DNA from: Brachybacterium sp. EE-P12
Lineage (GTDB): Bacteria > Actinomycetota > Actinomycetes > Actinomycetales > Dermabacteraceae
Length of the DNA stretch: 64,000 nucleotides
Assembly (NCBI RefSeq): GCF_003711805.1
Contig: NZ_QXCP01000004.1
Coordinates: forward strand, 923,196 to 987,195
Reading direction: 5' to 3'
The notes under the pieces were generated by a model. That model made no database searches. It was not told the DNA's origin and saw nothing but the letters and a program-made list of their open reading frames with translations. Both the position numbers and the translations under genes were made by a program. Shown here one piece after another: positions 19,206 to 26,384 of this stretch. Position 1 is the stretch's first letter, and each line of letters begins with the position of its first letter.

Positions 19206-19559
19206 TCAGGACGCCGCGGCGGCGGGCTGCGCGGAGGAGGTGCTCGAGGAGCCGCTGGAGGACGAGCCGCTGGAGGACGAGCCGCTCGAGGAGGTTCCGG
19301 ACGAGGCCGAGTCGGCGGAGCTCGAGGCGGATCCGTCGGAGGCCGGCGCGGATCCGCCGGACGGCGTCGAGGCGCCGGAGGTCGCGGAATCTGTGGAGTA
19401 GAAGCCCGAGCCCTTGAAGACGATGCCCACGGAGTCGAAGACCTTCCGCAGGGCTTCCTGCGCGCACTCGGGGCAGGTGGTCAGCGAGTCCTCGCTGAAG
19501 CTCTGGTACTGCTCGAAACGATGCCCGCAGTTCTTGCAGGCGTAGACGTACGTGGGCAC
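19206..19559 (-). CDS. FmdB-family zinc ribbon protein (Ruc/Rv0991c-like)
   Basis: The 117-residue protein begins MPTYVYACKNCGHRFEQYQ and has a second CPEC pair near residue 34, together a four-cysteine zinc ribbon. After the ribbon (GIVFKGSGFYSTDS) the tail is a long low-complexity Ser/Gly/Ala region. The mycobacterial homologue Rv0991c is a redox-regulated chaperone that becomes active when the zinc cysteines are oxidised; the same build and neighbours (5-FCL upstream) suggest the same role. The start codon is GTG, after GGAGGACCCGC. Confidence 0.85.
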   Translation of the reverse strand: MPTYVYACKNCGHRFEQYQSFSEDSLTTCPECAQEALRKVFDSVGIVFKGSGFYSTDSATSGASTPSGGSAPASDGSASSSADSASSGTSSSGSSSSGSSSSGSSSTSSAQPAAAAS

Positions 19560-19631
19560 GCGGGTCCTCCGGGATGATCGATGAGCGGGCCGCGCACGGG
19601 CGGCCGGAGGAAGTCTACGTCTGCCCGGGGC

Positions 19632-20357
19632 TCAGGCGGGATCGTTCGTGATCAGCGAGACGATCCCGTCGGCTGTGAGCACCTCGGGGATCGGCACGTC
19701 GTGCGCCTCGCGCGGCAGGGTGCCCGCGGCGAGCAGCTCGCCGGGGTGGACCACGGCGACGACGCGCGCCGAGCGCGGCACGGTCACCAGGGCGCGGTCG
19801 TAGTAGCCCGCGCCGTGCCCGATGCGGGTGCCGGCCCGGTCCACGGCGAGGGCGGGGGAGAGCACGAGGACGGCCTGCGCGAGCGCGTCCGTGCCGAGCC
19901 TCTCGCCCACCGGCTCCTTCCCGAAGCCCCGCCCGGGGGAGTCGGCGAAGGCGGAGCGCCCGTCCCAGCGGATCCACTCGAGCTCGGTCCCGGCCGCGGC
20001 GGGGAAGACGAGCTCCGCCCCGCGGGCGGCGAGCTCCGCGGCCAGCGGCATCACGTCGGCCTCGGTGGGGGTGGGGTGGAAGGCGGCCACCCGCGGTGCG
20101 GGGCCGGTCGCGACCCGTCGGCGCGCGACGACGCTGTCCACGAGGGCGAGCAGCGGCCCTGCGTGGGCGAGGAGCCTATCGGCCTCCCGGGAGCGCCGCT
20201 CGGGATCGGCACCGTAGGCCTCCCGCCGGGCGGCGCGGAGGCTCCGGCGCAGCGCCTGCTTCTGCGCGGCGAGCTCCTGCTCCTGCGCCGCGGTCTGCTG
20301 CGTCGGCGCGGCGGGCTCCTGCGCCGTCCGGTCCTCGGCGGGGATGGGGGCGTCCAT
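19632..20357 (-). CDS. 5-formyltetrahydrofolate cyclo-ligase
   Basis: The enzyme converts 5-formyl-THF to 5,10-methenyl-THF with ATP, recycling folate. The 241-residue product has a Gln/Ala-rich N-terminal tail, the Arg-rich KQALRRSLRAARREAY segment, and the family motif GTRIGHGAGYYDRAL near the C-terminus. The ATG at 20357 (MDAPIPAEDR) was chosen over an in-frame start six codons upstream, with a GGAG 12 bases before it. It is divergent from the rimJ-like gene. In many actinobacteria galU and a moeA/glp gene sit between these two; here only 67 bases separate them. Confidence 0.92.
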   Translation of the reverse strand: MDAPIPAEDRTAQEPAAPTQQTAAQEQELAAQKQALRRSLRAARREAYGADPERRSREADRLLAHAGPLLALVDSVVARRRVATGPAPRVAAFHPTPTEADVMPLAAELAARGAELVFPAAAGTELEWIRWDGRSAFADSPGRGFGKEPVGERLGTDALAQAVLVLSPALAVDRAGTRIGHGAGYYDRALVTVPRSARVVAVVHPGELLAAGTLPREAHDVPIPEVLTADGIVSLITNDPA

Positions 20358-20412
20358 GGGGTCAGGCTCCCACACCGTGGGCGTCCCCGTGGGCGTCTGC
20401 CCCGCAGGCGTC

Positions 20413-20418
20413 TACGAT
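20413..20418 (+). promoter_or_regulatory. -10 element for rimJ-like GNAT gene, leaderless type
   Basis: TACGAT lies 6 bases before the ATG at 20425, with no Shine-Dalgarno. Confidence 0.6.
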
Positions 20419-20424
20419 GACGCG

Positions 20425-21051
20425 ATGGTTCACGTGTGGCCCCTGGTCCTGCGCGACGGGGAGCTCATGCTCCGGCCGCTGCGCCGCCGCGACCGCGGCG
20501 AGTTCGACCGTCTGCGCGCCCGCAGCGCCCAGTGGCTGCGTCCCTGGGATGCGACGGATCCGTTGCACCCCGGCCGCGCGACCGACTTCCGCGCCCTGCG
20601 CCGCTGGGCCTCGGAGCAGGCGCGGCTCGGCACGGCCCTGCCGCTCGCGATCGTCGCCGACGGGCGGGTGGTCGGACAGATCACCGCCGGCCCCATCCAG
20701 TACGGGGCGGTGCGCTCGGCGGTCCTCGGCTACTGGATCGACCAGGGGATGGCCGGGCGTGGACTCGTTCCCAGGGCGGCGGCGCTGCTGATCGACCACC
20801 TCTTCGCCGAGCTCGGCCTGCACCGCGTGGAGGTGACCGTGCGCCCGGAGAACGCGCCGAGCCTGCGCGTGGTGCAGAAGCTGAACCTCCGGGCCGAGGG
20901 GATGCGTCGCGCGGCGATCCACGTCGACGGCGCCTGGCGCGATCACCTCGTGTTCGCGCTGACGGCCGAGGAGGTCGCGACCGACGACGCCGGCTACGGT
21001 GTGCTGCGCCGCCTCCAGCGCGAGCATCCGAGCCGCGCGGTGAAGCGCTGA
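20425..21051 (+). CDS. GNAT acetyltransferase, RimJ/RimL type
   Basis: The 208-residue GNAT protein begins MVHVWPLVLRDGELMLRPLRRRD. It has the acetyl-CoA loop region GYWIDQGMAGRGLVPRAAALL and the RimJ/RimL signature VRPENAPSLRVVQKL. Proteins of this group acetylate N-termini of ribosomal or other proteins. The position directly before sepX/glpR matches Rv0995-Rv0996 in Mycobacterium. The start is fixed by TACGAT 6 bases upstream. Confidence 0.9.
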   Translation: MVHVWPLVLRDGELMLRPLRRRDRGEFDRLRARSAQWLRPWDATDPLHPGRATDFRALRRWASEQARLGTALPLAIVADGRVVGQITAGPIQYGAVRSAVLGYWIDQGMAGRGLVPRAAALLIDHLFAELGLHRVEVTVRPENAPSLRVVQKLNLRAEGMRRAAIHVDGAWRDHLVFALTAEEVATDDAGYGVLRRLQREHPSRAVKR

Positions 21052-21139
21052 GCCACGTCCGGGCTCGCCCGTGGCGGGGCGCACGGAATTCCTCCCCGAC
21101 ACGCCCGGTCCATGACCAGGGGAATCACGTCCGTGTCAT

Positions 21140-21145
21140 TACTGT
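21140..21145 (+). promoter_or_regulatory. -10 element for sepX/glpR-like gene, leaderless type
   Basis: TACTGT lies 6 bases before the GTG start at 21152, supporting that start codon. Confidence 0.55.
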
Positions 21146-21151
21146 GTCGAT

Positions 21152-22063
21152 GTGGAGTCGATCAATCTCGGAGCCGTCCTCTTCGCCGGCCTGCTGCTGC
21201 TGTGGCTGGTGTACGCCCTGCCCCGCACCGCGAGCCGCCGCGAGGTGATGGGACGCGCCCGCGCCGCGGACGAGGCCGAGATGTCGTCCCAGGCGCGGGA
21301 CCTCTCCGCGGCCGTCCACGCCCGCCGCTCGTCTGCCGAGGTGACCTCCCCCATGTCCCAGGACCGTCTGCTCATGCGTCCCGCCGACCCCACCCGTCGG
21401 CCCCGCTTCGATGCCGAGCCCGGCACCCGCGTGGACCTCGGCGAGGAGCGCGGGCGTTCGCGCCGGCTCATGCGCACCGTGCTGATCGGGCTGATCGCCG
21501 CCACCGCGGTGCTCGTCGTGGCCGCCGTGACTCAGCTGCTTCCCTGGTGGACCCCTCTGCTCACCGCGCTCGCGCTCGGCGTGTTCCTGGCGGGGCTGCG
21601 CCGCGCCGAGCTCGATCGTCGCGCCCGCCGCACCCGCGCCGCGACCCGTGCCCGTCGGGAGCAGGCAGAGGCCGAGACCGCCCGCCGCCGCGCCACGGGA
21701 GCCGCTCCCCAGCCCAGCACCCGCGAACTGCCCGCCCCCTCCGAGACCGCCTCCGTCACGGCTCCGGCGAGCTCCGCAGCGAGCCCCGCGGTTACGGATC
21801 TCGAGGCCGCCTCCGAGCGGGCGGCGCAGCAGGTCACGCGCCCGGGGGAGTGGACCCCGCGCCCCGTCCCGCGCCCCACCTACGCGCTGCGGGGCGAGGT
21901 CGACGACCTCGCGAGCCGCCACGCCGCGCACCGCCGCACCATGCTCCCGGAGTCGGTGCCGCTCGAGAGCGCCCACGTCGAGGAGGCCGAGGCGGTCGAG
22001 GAGAGCTTCGCCCCTGCGCAGGACCTCCACCTCGACGAGATCCTCGCCCGCCGGCGCGCCTGA
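21152..22063 (+). CDS. sepX: divisome protein SepX/GlpR-like membrane protein
   Basis: The 303-residue product has an N-terminal transmembrane helix (~5-23, FAGLLLLWLVYALPR), a basic/acidic cytosolic stretch (24-107), two closely spaced helices (~108-129 and ~131-149) and a long charged, disordered C-terminal region. This layout and the place after a rimJ gene match SepX of Streptomyces and GlpR of Corynebacterium, actinobacterial cell-division membrane proteins. GlpR is the membrane partner of the gephyrin-like protein Glp, whose gene is usually close by but is missing here. The start is GTG. The call rests on architecture and synteny rather than strong motifs. Confidence 0.75.
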   Translation: MESINLGAVLFAGLLLLWLVYALPRTASRREVMGRARAADEAEMSSQARDLSAAVHARRSSAEVTSPMSQDRLLMRPADPTRRPRFDAEPGTRVDLGEERGRSRRLMRTVLIGLIAATAVLVVAAVTQLLPWWTPLLTALALGVFLAGLRRAELDRRARRTRAATRARREQAEAETARRRATGAAPQPSTRELPAPSETASVTAPASSAASPAVTDLEAASERAAQQVTRPGEWTPRPVPRPTYALRGEVDDLASRHAAHRRTMLPESVPLESAHVEEAEAVEESFAPAQDLHLDEILARRRA

Positions 22064-22166
22064 GGCGGCGAGGGCCCCGCATCTCGTCGTGCGCCCCGAG
22101 AGGCCGCTGTCCCGAACTGCAGTCCGACCCCCGTTCCTGACCAGGGCCGACTAGCCTGGTGAGGAC

Positions 22167-23036
22167 ATGAACACGACAGCGCCCCGCACCCCCTCCCCGT
22201 CCCGGCTGCTCGAGCACGCGACCACCGCCGCGCACGCCGCCGCCGAATACCTCCGCTCCCTGGACCGCGAGGGCCTCTCCCGCGAGTACAAGGCCAGCAA
22301 CCACGACATCGTCACCGAGCACGACCGTCGCAGCGAGGAGATCATCGTCTCCGAGCTGCGCCGCCTCGTGCCCGGCGCGAGGATCGTCGGCGAGGAGGGC
22401 GGCGAGCGCCCCGCCGAGCAGCCCGACTCCGGTGCCGACGGCCCCGTGGTCAGCTTCTACGTCGACCCGATCGACGGCACCAGCAACTTCGCGGCCGGTC
22501 TGCCGCTGTTCTGCATCTCGATCGGCGTGGCCGTCGACGACGAGCTCGTCGCCGGCGTGATCGACGCCCCGATCCTCGGCCAGGTCTTCGCCGCGGCCGA
22601 CGGCCCCGCGACCCTCGACGGCCGTGTGCTCGCCCCCCGCTCGACGCGTCCCGCGCCCGACGCCCTCGTGCTGTCCGGATACCCCGGCCAGCGCATGGGT
22701 GCCCGCTTCCCCGAGCACGCCGCGCACGCCACCCGTACCCTCGAGGACTCCGTCTCCGCGGTGCGCCATCTCGGCTCGGCCGCGCTCGAGCTCGCCTACG
22801 TCGCCGCCGGCTGGGCGGATGCGACCGCGCTCAGCGCCATCAACTCCTGGGACGTCGCCGCGGGCTTCCACATCCTCCGCCGGGCCGGCGGGTCGCTGCG
22901 CACCTGGCCGGGGGAGGGGGACGCGGCGCGTCCCGATCACCTCCAGCCCGCCTACACGGCGTGCACGGGCCAGGAGCGGCTCGAGGTGCTCGACACGCTC
23001 CAGGACGAGCTGCAGGAGCTTCGCTCGGCGCGCTGA
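22167..23036 (+). CDS. inositol monophosphatase family protein
   Basis: The 289-residue protein has the metal-binding motifs of the IMPase superfamily: EEGGE (~80), DPIDGTSNFAAGLPLF (~103-118) and WDVAAGFHILRRAGG (~228-242). Members hydrolyse inositol-1-phosphate or related sugar or nucleotide phosphates (for example histidinol phosphate), so the exact substrate cannot be fixed. It precedes tRNA-Ala and is probably a single-gene unit with TAGCCT and a GAGG ribosome site close before the ATG. Confidence 0.9.
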   Translation: MNTTAPRTPSPSRLLEHATTAAHAAAEYLRSLDREGLSREYKASNHDIVTEHDRRSEEIIVSELRRLVPGARIVGEEGGERPAEQPDSGADGPVVSFYVDPIDGTSNFAAGLPLFCISIGVAVDDELVAGVIDAPILGQVFAAADGPATLDGRVLAPRSTRPAPDALVLSGYPGQRMGARFPEHAAHATRTLEDSVSAVRHLGSAALELAYVAAGWADATALSAINSWDVAAGFHILRRAGGSLRTWPGEGDAARPDHLQPAYTACTGQERLEVLDTLQDELQELRSAR

Positions 23037-23127
23037 GCATCCGCTCTGTGACCTTCGTCAAGAGGCCGCCCCCGATGCGACAGCACCCCGGCGGCGATGC
23101 TAATCTGACGTGGTCGCCGAGCGACAT

Positions 23128-23200
23128 GGGGCTATGGCGCAGTTGGTAGCGCGTCTCGTTCGCAATGAGAAGGTCGGGGGTTCGAATCCCCCTAGCTCCA
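23128..23200 (+). tRNA. tRNA-Ala, anticodon CGC
   Basis: A 73-base cloverleaf is visible: acceptor GGGGCTA paired with TAGCTCC, D-arm GCGC-loop-GCGC, anticodon stem TCTCG/TGAGA with loop TTCGCAA, T-arm GGGGG-TTCGAAT-CCCCC and discriminator A. The anticodon CGC reads GCG (Ala). CCA is not encoded. Confidence 0.97.
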
Positions 23201-23206
23201 CCCGGT

Positions 23207-23241
23207 ATCACCCCTGGTCAGACAGCCAGGGGTGATTTCTT
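23207..23241 (+). terminator. intrinsic terminator after tRNA-Ala
   Basis: A perfect 11-base-pair stem (ATCACCCCTGG / CCAGGGGTGAT) with an 8-base loop runs directly into TTTCTT. Confidence 0.9.
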
Positions 23242-23610
23242 GTGTCCACCGTTCCCATCCCGCGAGCACCAGACGGACTTCAATTCGCTCCTTGGGGGAC
23301 TTCGTCATGGGGTGCTGGCCATCATGCGTGTTCGGCAGAGGTGCGTCGTCGGGCTCCGGGGCGGTTCCGGCCTCGAACCGGTGCCAGGCGGCATCAGCCG
23401 TCGTGCGCGGGCCTATGGCGACACGAGCTGGCTATATGGTCACCTCTCGTCGCCATCGGCCCGACGGCGACACAGAGATATCGGCGCCGAGTCCTCGAGG
23501 CGCCGGCGGCACTGCGTCTGACGCCGGTGCACGCGGTCGCAGCTGCTCCAGTCGTAGCTCTCGTGAGCAACGGATGGTCCTGCACGGGGTGTCGAGCACG
23601 AGGGCCACCC

Positions 23611-23639
23611 TTGCGTTCCGTGCTGTGACCGGGTTCACT
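23611..23639 (+). promoter_or_regulatory. possible promoter of YDPDGG repeat gene
   Basis: TTGCGT and TTCACT are 17 bases apart, about 40 bases before the ATG at 23678. The -10 is weak. Confidence 0.35.
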
Positions 23640-23677
23640 CGGTCGTGCATCGGTCCGACGACTTCGAGGGGGACATC

Positions 23678-23923
23678 ATGACCGAGGCACGCTCCACCTA
23701 CGATCCCGACGGTGGCTATGACCCCGACGGTGGCTATGACCCCGATGGCGGCTATGACCCGGATGGCGGGTACGACCCGGACGGTGGGTACGACCCGGAC
23801 GGCGGCTATGACCCCGACGGTGGGTACGACCCGGACGGTGGGTACGACCCCGACGGCGGCTATGACCCGGATGGCGGCTATGACCCCGACGGTGGCTACG
23901 ACCCTGACGGCGGTCTGATCTGA
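23678..23923 (+). CDS. YDPDGG hexapeptide-repeat protein, 81 aa, unknown function
   Basis: After a seven-residue start (MTEARST) the protein is twelve uninterrupted copies of Tyr-Asp-Pro-Asp-Gly-Gly, ending Leu-Ile. A strong Shine-Dalgarno (GAGGGGG) lies 7 bases before the ATG. The 18-base units differ at synonymous third positions (TAC/TAT, GAC/GAT, CCC/CCG/CCT, GGT/GGC/GGG), but no copy changes an amino acid, so the peptide itself appears to be under selection. The product is very acidic (24 Asp in the repeats) with no signal peptide, membrane helix or cysteine. Each junction reads DPDGGYD, matching the DxDGxxD calcium-loop pattern, so metal binding is one possibility. An in-frame ATG 11 codons upstream is less likely. 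I do not recognise the family. Confidence 0.8.
   Translation: MTEARSTYDPDGGYDPDGGYDPDGGYDPDGGYDPDGGYDPDGGYDPDGGYDPDGGYDPDGGYDPDGGYDPDGGYDPDGGLI
23699..23914 (+). repeat. 12 tandem 18-base units encoding YDPDGG
   Basis: Twelve contiguous 18-base units differ only at synonymous positions. They lie wholly inside one reading frame. Confidence 0.97.
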
Positions 23924-23982
23924 CCTGAACGCCGCAGCGGCGTCCGCTCACGGCGGGCGCCGCTGCGTCACGCCCGGCGAGC

Positions 23983-25161
23983 TCAGCCCCTCGCCAGCAG
24001 CTCCCGCAGCACGACGCGATCGTCATGGGGCACCCTCCGCGTCCCGACCAGCTGCACCGTCTCGTCCCCCTTGCCGGCCACGAGCACCACGTCGCCCCCG
24101 CGCGCCATCTCCCAAGCCGCACGGATCGCGTCGGCCCGGCGCGGGATCTCCAGGCAGTTCGGACAACCTTCCCGCACCTCGGCGCGGATCCTCGCGGCCG
24201 GCTCCCGGCGGGGGTTGTCGTCGGTGAGGATCACGAGGTCCGCGAGCTCGGCGGCGATCTGTCCCATCGGTGCGCGCTTGGCCCGGTCCCGCTCCCCGCC
24301 CGCGCCGACCACCAGCAGCAACCGGCCCTCGGTCCGTGCGCGCACCGCGGTCAGCGCGCTGCGCAGCGCGGCAGGGTTGTGCGCGGTGTCGACCATCGCC
24401 GTCACGCCGTCGCGGACCCCCACCACCTCGAGCCGGCCCGGCGGAGGAGCCACCTCGGACAGCGCCCCGGCCACCACTTCGGGCTCTCCGCCCAGGGCGA
24501 TCACCGCGCTCGCGGCGAGCAGCAGATTCGTCACCGCGACGCCGTGCACCGTCGGCAGCACCACGTCGTGCCGTTCCGCCCCCACCCGCAGCCGGCCCCG
24601 GAGCCGCGGCGCGTCGAGCTCGCGGGCGTCGTCGAGCTCGACGTCCCCGCCCGGGCCCACGGTGACGAGCCGCGCCCCGCGCCGTGCGACAGCGGCCCGC
24701 ACCAGATCGCCCTGCGCGCAGTCGGCGGCGAGCACCGCCGCCCCGTCGGGGCGCAGATGCTCCTCGAACAGCCGCAGCTTCGCGCCCCAGTAAGTCTCGA
24801 GGCTGCCGTGCACGTCGAGATGGTCCCGCTCCAGTCCCGTGCACACCGCCACGTCGACCTCGACCTGCGTGAGCAGGCCGTCCTTCAGGATCCCGACGAA
24901 GGCCTCGAGCGAGATCGCCTCCGCCCCGAGCGCGACCTGCTCGGCGATCAGGTCCGGCAGGTACTGCGCCGAGCGGCGGAATTCCGCGGGCCGCTGGGCG
25001 CCGTGCACGTCGGTGATCCCCGTCGAGTCGCAGCCGGCCGCACGCAGCCCCGCCGCGCGCAGCAGCTGCAGCGTCGCCGTCGCGACCGAGGTCTTGCCGT
25101 TGGTGCCGGTGACCGCCGAGACGAGAGGACGGCCGACGGGCATCGGGACGGGCTGCAGCAT
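23983..25161 (-). CDS. Mur ligase family protein, MurE-like, lacking the N-terminal UDP-binding domain
   Basis: The 392-residue protein begins directly at the central ATPase domain: SAVTGTNGKTSVATATL (P-loop, ~residues 13-29), then VAVCTGLERDHLDVHGS and the DTAHNPAALRSAL motif, and ends with a complete C-terminal ligase domain. DDNPRREP matches the DNPR signature of meso-diaminopimelate-adding MurE. True MurE has ~100 more residues at the N-terminus that bind the UDP-MurNAc substrate; these are absent. The ATG at 25161 follows AGGGGG; upstream codons in frame do not resemble a Mur domain. It may act on a non-UDP substrate, and a normal murE is expected elsewhere. Confidence 0.82.
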   Translation of the reverse strand: MLQPVPMPVGRPLVSAVTGTNGKTSVATATLQLLRAAGLRAAGCDSTGITDVHGAQRPAEFRRSAQYLPDLIAEQVALGAEAISLEAFVGILKDGLLTQVEVDVAVCTGLERDHLDVHGSLETYWGAKLRLFEEHLRPDGAAVLAADCAQGDLVRAAVARRGARLVTVGPGGDVELDDARELDAPRLRGRLRVGAERHDVVLPTVHGVAVTNLLLAASAVIALGGEPEVVAGALSEVAPPPGRLEVVGVRDGVTAMVDTAHNPAALRSALTAVRARTEGRLLLVVGAGGERDRAKRAPMGQIAAELADLVILTDDNPRREPAARIRAEVREGCPNCLEIPRRADAIRAAWEMARGGDVVLVAGKGDETVQLVGTRRVPHDDRVVLRELLARG

Positions 25162-25238
25162 CGAGGACCCCCTGGAGCATCGTCGGCGGGCACCCTCGGC
25201 CCGCCGGCCCCATCCCATCACAGGAGCGCACCGCGCGC

Positions 25239-25589
25239 TCAGGCTCCGGGCCGGGACGGCGGGATCGGCCGGAACCGGCCGCCCGACCCGCGGCTGAGCA
25301 CGATGGCACCTGCCGGGGCGACCTCGCACACCGTCTCCTCGAGATGCTCGACCACCGCCGCGAGGGCGTGCCGGGCGGCGTCGTCCTCCGCCGCGCGGCC
25401 GCCCGGCTCCACGCCGAAGCGCAGCACGATCCTGCCGATCCGCCTGCCGCCGATCAGCGGCGCCTCCACGTCCTTCCGCTCCACCGCGTGCAGGGAGCCG
25501 AGCGCGAGCACGGCCTGCTCGAGGACGTCCTGGGGGCGGGCGCCCTCGCGCAGCGCGCCGATCGGCAGGTGGAGGCGGTAGCTCGGCAT
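25239..25589 (-). CDS. hypothetical protein, 116 aa
   Basis: The frame MPSYRLHLPIGALREGARP has typical high-GC codon use and TAGCCT 6 bases before the ATG, suggesting a leaderless mRNA. The product looks soluble and alternates beta and alpha (RIGRIVLRFGVEPG, HALAAVVEHLEETV), with a basic Pro-rich tail. It lies 77 bases upstream of the Mur ligase gene on the same strand and may be cotranscribed with it. It does not resemble a Mur N-terminal domain. I do not recognise a family. Confidence 0.6.
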   Translation of the reverse strand: MPSYRLHLPIGALREGARPQDVLEQAVLALGSLHAVERKDVEAPLIGGRRIGRIVLRFGVEPGGRAAEDDAARHALAAVVEHLEETVCEVAPAGAIVLSRGSGGRFRPIPPSRPGA

Positions 25590-25595
25590 CGTCCC

Positions 25596-25601
25596 AGGCT
25601 A
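25596..25601 (-). promoter_or_regulatory. -10 element for hypothetical gene / Mur ligase pair, leaderless type
   Basis: TAGCCT on the minus strand lies 6 bases before the ATG at 25589. Confidence 0.5.
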
Positions 25602-25670
25602 TTCCGGCCCGCCGCGCTCCGGTACGCTCCGAGCGGGGCAGGACGCGGAGGCCCCGGGGGGAGGAGCGCC

Positions 25671-26384
25671 ATGACCGGCAGCATCGTGCTGATCCACGCC
25701 GTGCGCTCCTCGCGCACCATGTGGAAGGGGCAGGTGCGGCGCCTGCGCGAGCGCGGCTACCAGGTCATCGCCCCCGACCTGCCCGGTCACGGCCGCCGCC
25801 GCGGAGAGCCCTTCACTCTCGAGAGCGCGCTTTCCACGATCGACGAGGCCGTCGCGCGATGCCAGGAGCCGCCGCTGCTGGTGGGCCTCTCGCTCGGCGG
25901 CTATCTCACCCTCCACTTCGCGGCGAGCGCTCCGGGGCGGATCGCCGGCATCGTCGCCGCGGACTGCACGATCGTGCCGGGCCCCGCGACGGCACGGCTC
26001 TACGGGCTGTGGATGACGATGAAGGACTGGCTGCCCGGGGACTCCGACGCCCGCGTCGCCCGCTCCTTCGCCCGGCAGCACACGCGCAAGGCCGCCAGGC
26101 GCTACTACGGCGGGGGCCGCGCCCACGGCGTGGTCCGGAACGTCGTGCGCACGATCAGCTCCCTCGACCTGCTCGCCGACGTCGCCGCGATCGACGTGCC
26201 GCTCACCTTCGTCAACGGCGAGCACGACCCCTTCCGCCGCCACGAGGCGCTCTTCCTCGAGGCGGCCCGCGACGGGCGCCTCGTGATCCTCGAGGACGCC
26301 GGGCACATCGCGAACCTCTCCCGCCCCAAGCGATTCGCGAAGATCCTGCGCCGCTGTGCGGCCGCGACGGCGGCGGCGACATGA
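25671..26384 (+). CDS. alpha/beta hydrolase, copy 1
   Basis: The 237-residue protein has the alpha/beta-hydrolase layout. The oxyanion region is IVLIHAVRSSRTMW, followed by VIAPDLPGHGRR, nucleophile elbow GLSLGGYL (Ser ~84), acid in GEHDPF and histidine in DAGHIANL. These enzymes act as esterases, lipases or related hydrolases on small substrates; nothing narrows the choice. A GGGGGGAGGAGCGCC ribosome site makes the start clear. Its stop overlaps the next start (ATGA), and the next gene is a paralogue. Confidence 0.9.
   Translation: MTGSIVLIHAVRSSRTMWKGQVRRLRERGYQVIAPDLPGHGRRRGEPFTLESALSTIDEAVARCQEPPLLVGLSLGGYLTLHFAASAPGRIAGIVAADCTIVPGPATARLYGLWMTMKDWLPGDSDARVARSFARQHTRKAARRYYGGGRAHGVVRNVVRTISSLDLLADVAAIDVPLTFVNGEHDPFRRHEALFLEAARDGRLVILEDAGHIANLSRPKRFAKILRRCAAATAAAT

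Larger units (their letters stand above)
23201..23677. other. 477-base stretch between tRNA-Ala and the repeat gene, no assigned gene
   Basis: Beyond the terminator, several overlapping frames are open but none has convincing codon use, a ribosome site or recognisable similarity. It is less GC-rich than its neighbours. Around 23414-23477 it carries repeats: GGCGACACGAG, a near-inverted copy (CTCGTCGCCAT) and a direct copy GGCGACACAGAG. A possible promoter for the repeat gene is at its right end. Confidence 0.55.

Noticed and set aside
23232..23681. Possible 149-residue or 128-residue genes after tRNA-Ala
   Set aside because: Several frames are open at once, none has a ribosome site, typical codon use or recognisable similarity, and they overlap the terminator and the repeat gene's control region.
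23128..23700. tRNA-Ala as attachment site of an integrated island
   Set aside because: No integrase, no repeated tRNA 3' end and no phage genes are visible in the following kilobases.
23699..23914. CRISPR array or minisatellite outside coding sequence
   Set aside because: The 18-base units are contiguous without spacers, no cas genes are near, and variation is confined to synonymous positions of one frame.
23678..23923. RiPP precursor with repeated core peptides
   Set aside because: Only seven residues precede the repeats, too short for a normal leader, and no radical SAM, ATP-grasp, YcaO or lanthionine enzyme lies nearby. Kept only as a minor hypothesis.
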